Of a stretch of DNA of 60,000 nt, positions 59,416-60,000 are shown piece by piece. Position numbers and translations under genes: made by a program. The DNA comes from Gnetum montanum (taxonomy: Eukaryota > Streptophyta > Gnetopsida > Gnetales > Gnetaceae). The stretch's first letter is position 1; every line of letters starts with the position of its first letter. The DNA lies in contig MNCI01030123.1 in NCBI GenBank assembly GCA_015680685.1, forward strand, positions 266,918-326,917. The letters run 5' to 3'. The notes under the pieces were generated by a model, which worked only from the letters and a program-made list of their open reading frames with translations, was not told where the DNA came from and made no database searches.

Positions 59416-60000
59416 ATTCTCTTAATGATGTTATTGGATAAGTAAAAGATGGAATCCAAACTAGGAGCCCAGAAAAAAAAGAAATATGTGTCTATGTTAC
59501 TTATCTTTCATAACTTGAATCAAAAAGTTTTAAAGAGGAAAAATCATAGGAAGGATGGTTTTTAGCCATGCAAGAGGAACTGAATCAATTCACTAGAATT
59601 GATGTATGGGAATTAACTTTTAAACCCAATCACAAATAAATTATTGGAAAAAATGGATTTTTAGGAACAAAACTAATGAAAATGGCAACATTATTAAGAA
59701 CAAATCTAGGTTAGTTGCCAAAGGATACAATTAGAAAGAGGGAATTGATTTTGATGAAACCTTTACTCCTATGGCCAAACTTGAATCCATAAGACTTCTC
59801 TTAGCCTATGTAAGTATTAAAAACATCAAATTATATCAAATGGATGTGAAGAGTGCCTTTTTGAATGGGACTATTCAAGATGAATTTTATGTTGATGAAC
59901 CTAAAGGATTTGTAGATCCAATTTATCTAGATTATGTTTCTAAACTAAAGAAGGCTTCCTATGTGCTCAAACAAGATCCTAGAGCTTGGTATTGTAGACT
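59416..60000 (+). pseudogene. Reverse transcriptase of copia element G, N-terminal part
   Basis: Resumes after element C. WFLAMQEELNQFTRIDVWEL near 59550, then GIDFDETFTPMAKLESIRLLLAY-like, LYQMDVKSAFLNGTIQDEFYV and EPKGFVDP, ending at the window edge in LKKASYVLKQDPRAWY. These are the standard first RT motifs of plant copia elements. A few stops and frame changes are present. The YVDD catalytic motif lies beyond the window. Confidence 0.9.

Larger units (their letters stand above)
36363..60000 (+). mobile_element. Element G: Ty1/copia retrotransposon carrying two nested insertions
   Basis: 5' LTR, tRNA-iMet-type primer site, gag, zinc knuckle, protease remnant, integrase and the start of RT. 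The order integrase then RT identifies Ty1/copia. Its body is interrupted at 38136 by element F (to 47391) and at 49073 by element C (to 59415). Removing each insertion with one copy of its target duplication restores a collinear copia polyprotein. The coiled gag tail and protease-integrase wording resemble Sirevirus-type elements; this lineage call is tentative. The 3' end lies beyond the window. Confidence 0.85.

Overview
The window looks like intergenic and genic DNA from a seed plant with a large, repeat-rich nuclear genome. A gymnosperm is my best guess, from the depth of old nested LTR retrotransposons, but the sequence does not prove it. Roughly 85% is decayed retrotransposon. One compact, CpG-containing gene island (about 22.67-25.0 kb) holds the only convincing intact cellular gene, a 526-residue basic nuclear protein with an RRP1/NOP52-like C-terminal tail.

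I use letters for the elements. A (+, 1-8027): Ty3/gypsy, Athila/Tat-like, entering the window inside reverse transcriptase; it carries RNase H, integrase, a spacer, a third ORF (ORF3) and a 3' LTR. E (+): an older relative, seen as 8028-8081, 13192-14323 and 17581-20598 (ORF3 and 3' LTR), split by D and H and possibly also the host of A. D (-, 8082-13191): a gag-bearing relative without pol, with two LTRs and a tRNA-Asp-type primer-binding site. H (14324-17580): an LTR-like insertion with TGTAACA/TGTTACA ends. Then come LINE remnants (20995-22300, -), the gene island, and B (+, 27644-34977): 5' LTR, tRNA-Asp-type primer site, gag, protease, RT/RNase H and integrase, broken off at a (TA)n tract.

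The right half is one nested stack. G (+, 36363 to beyond 60000) is a Ty1/copia element with a 5' LTR, a tRNA-iMet-type primer site, gag, integrase and RT. It is interrupted by F (-, 38137-47386), a gag-protease element with 1.7-kb LTRs, a tRNA-Asn primer site and target duplication ACACA. It is interrupted again by C (+, 49074-59410), another ORF3 element with target duplication ATTAG that has lost RT, RNase H and integrase but kept gag, protease remnants and ORF3.

The most unusual signals are four. First, ORF3 is a two-part protein (globular LIRKLC domain plus long coiled coil) found downstream of integrase in three elements and retained in one that lost pol. Second, A and C share an LTR-like TATA region followed by a GTAAGT donor just upstream of ORF3, which suggests separate spliced expression. 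Third, the U3 of element F holds an array of 20-bp palindromes. Fourth, the cellular gene has a telo-box plus site II promoter and RVxF/SALK motifs, which fit a ribosome-biogenesis role. All retroelement genes here are broken by stops and frameshifts, most of them C-to-T or G-to-A changes.
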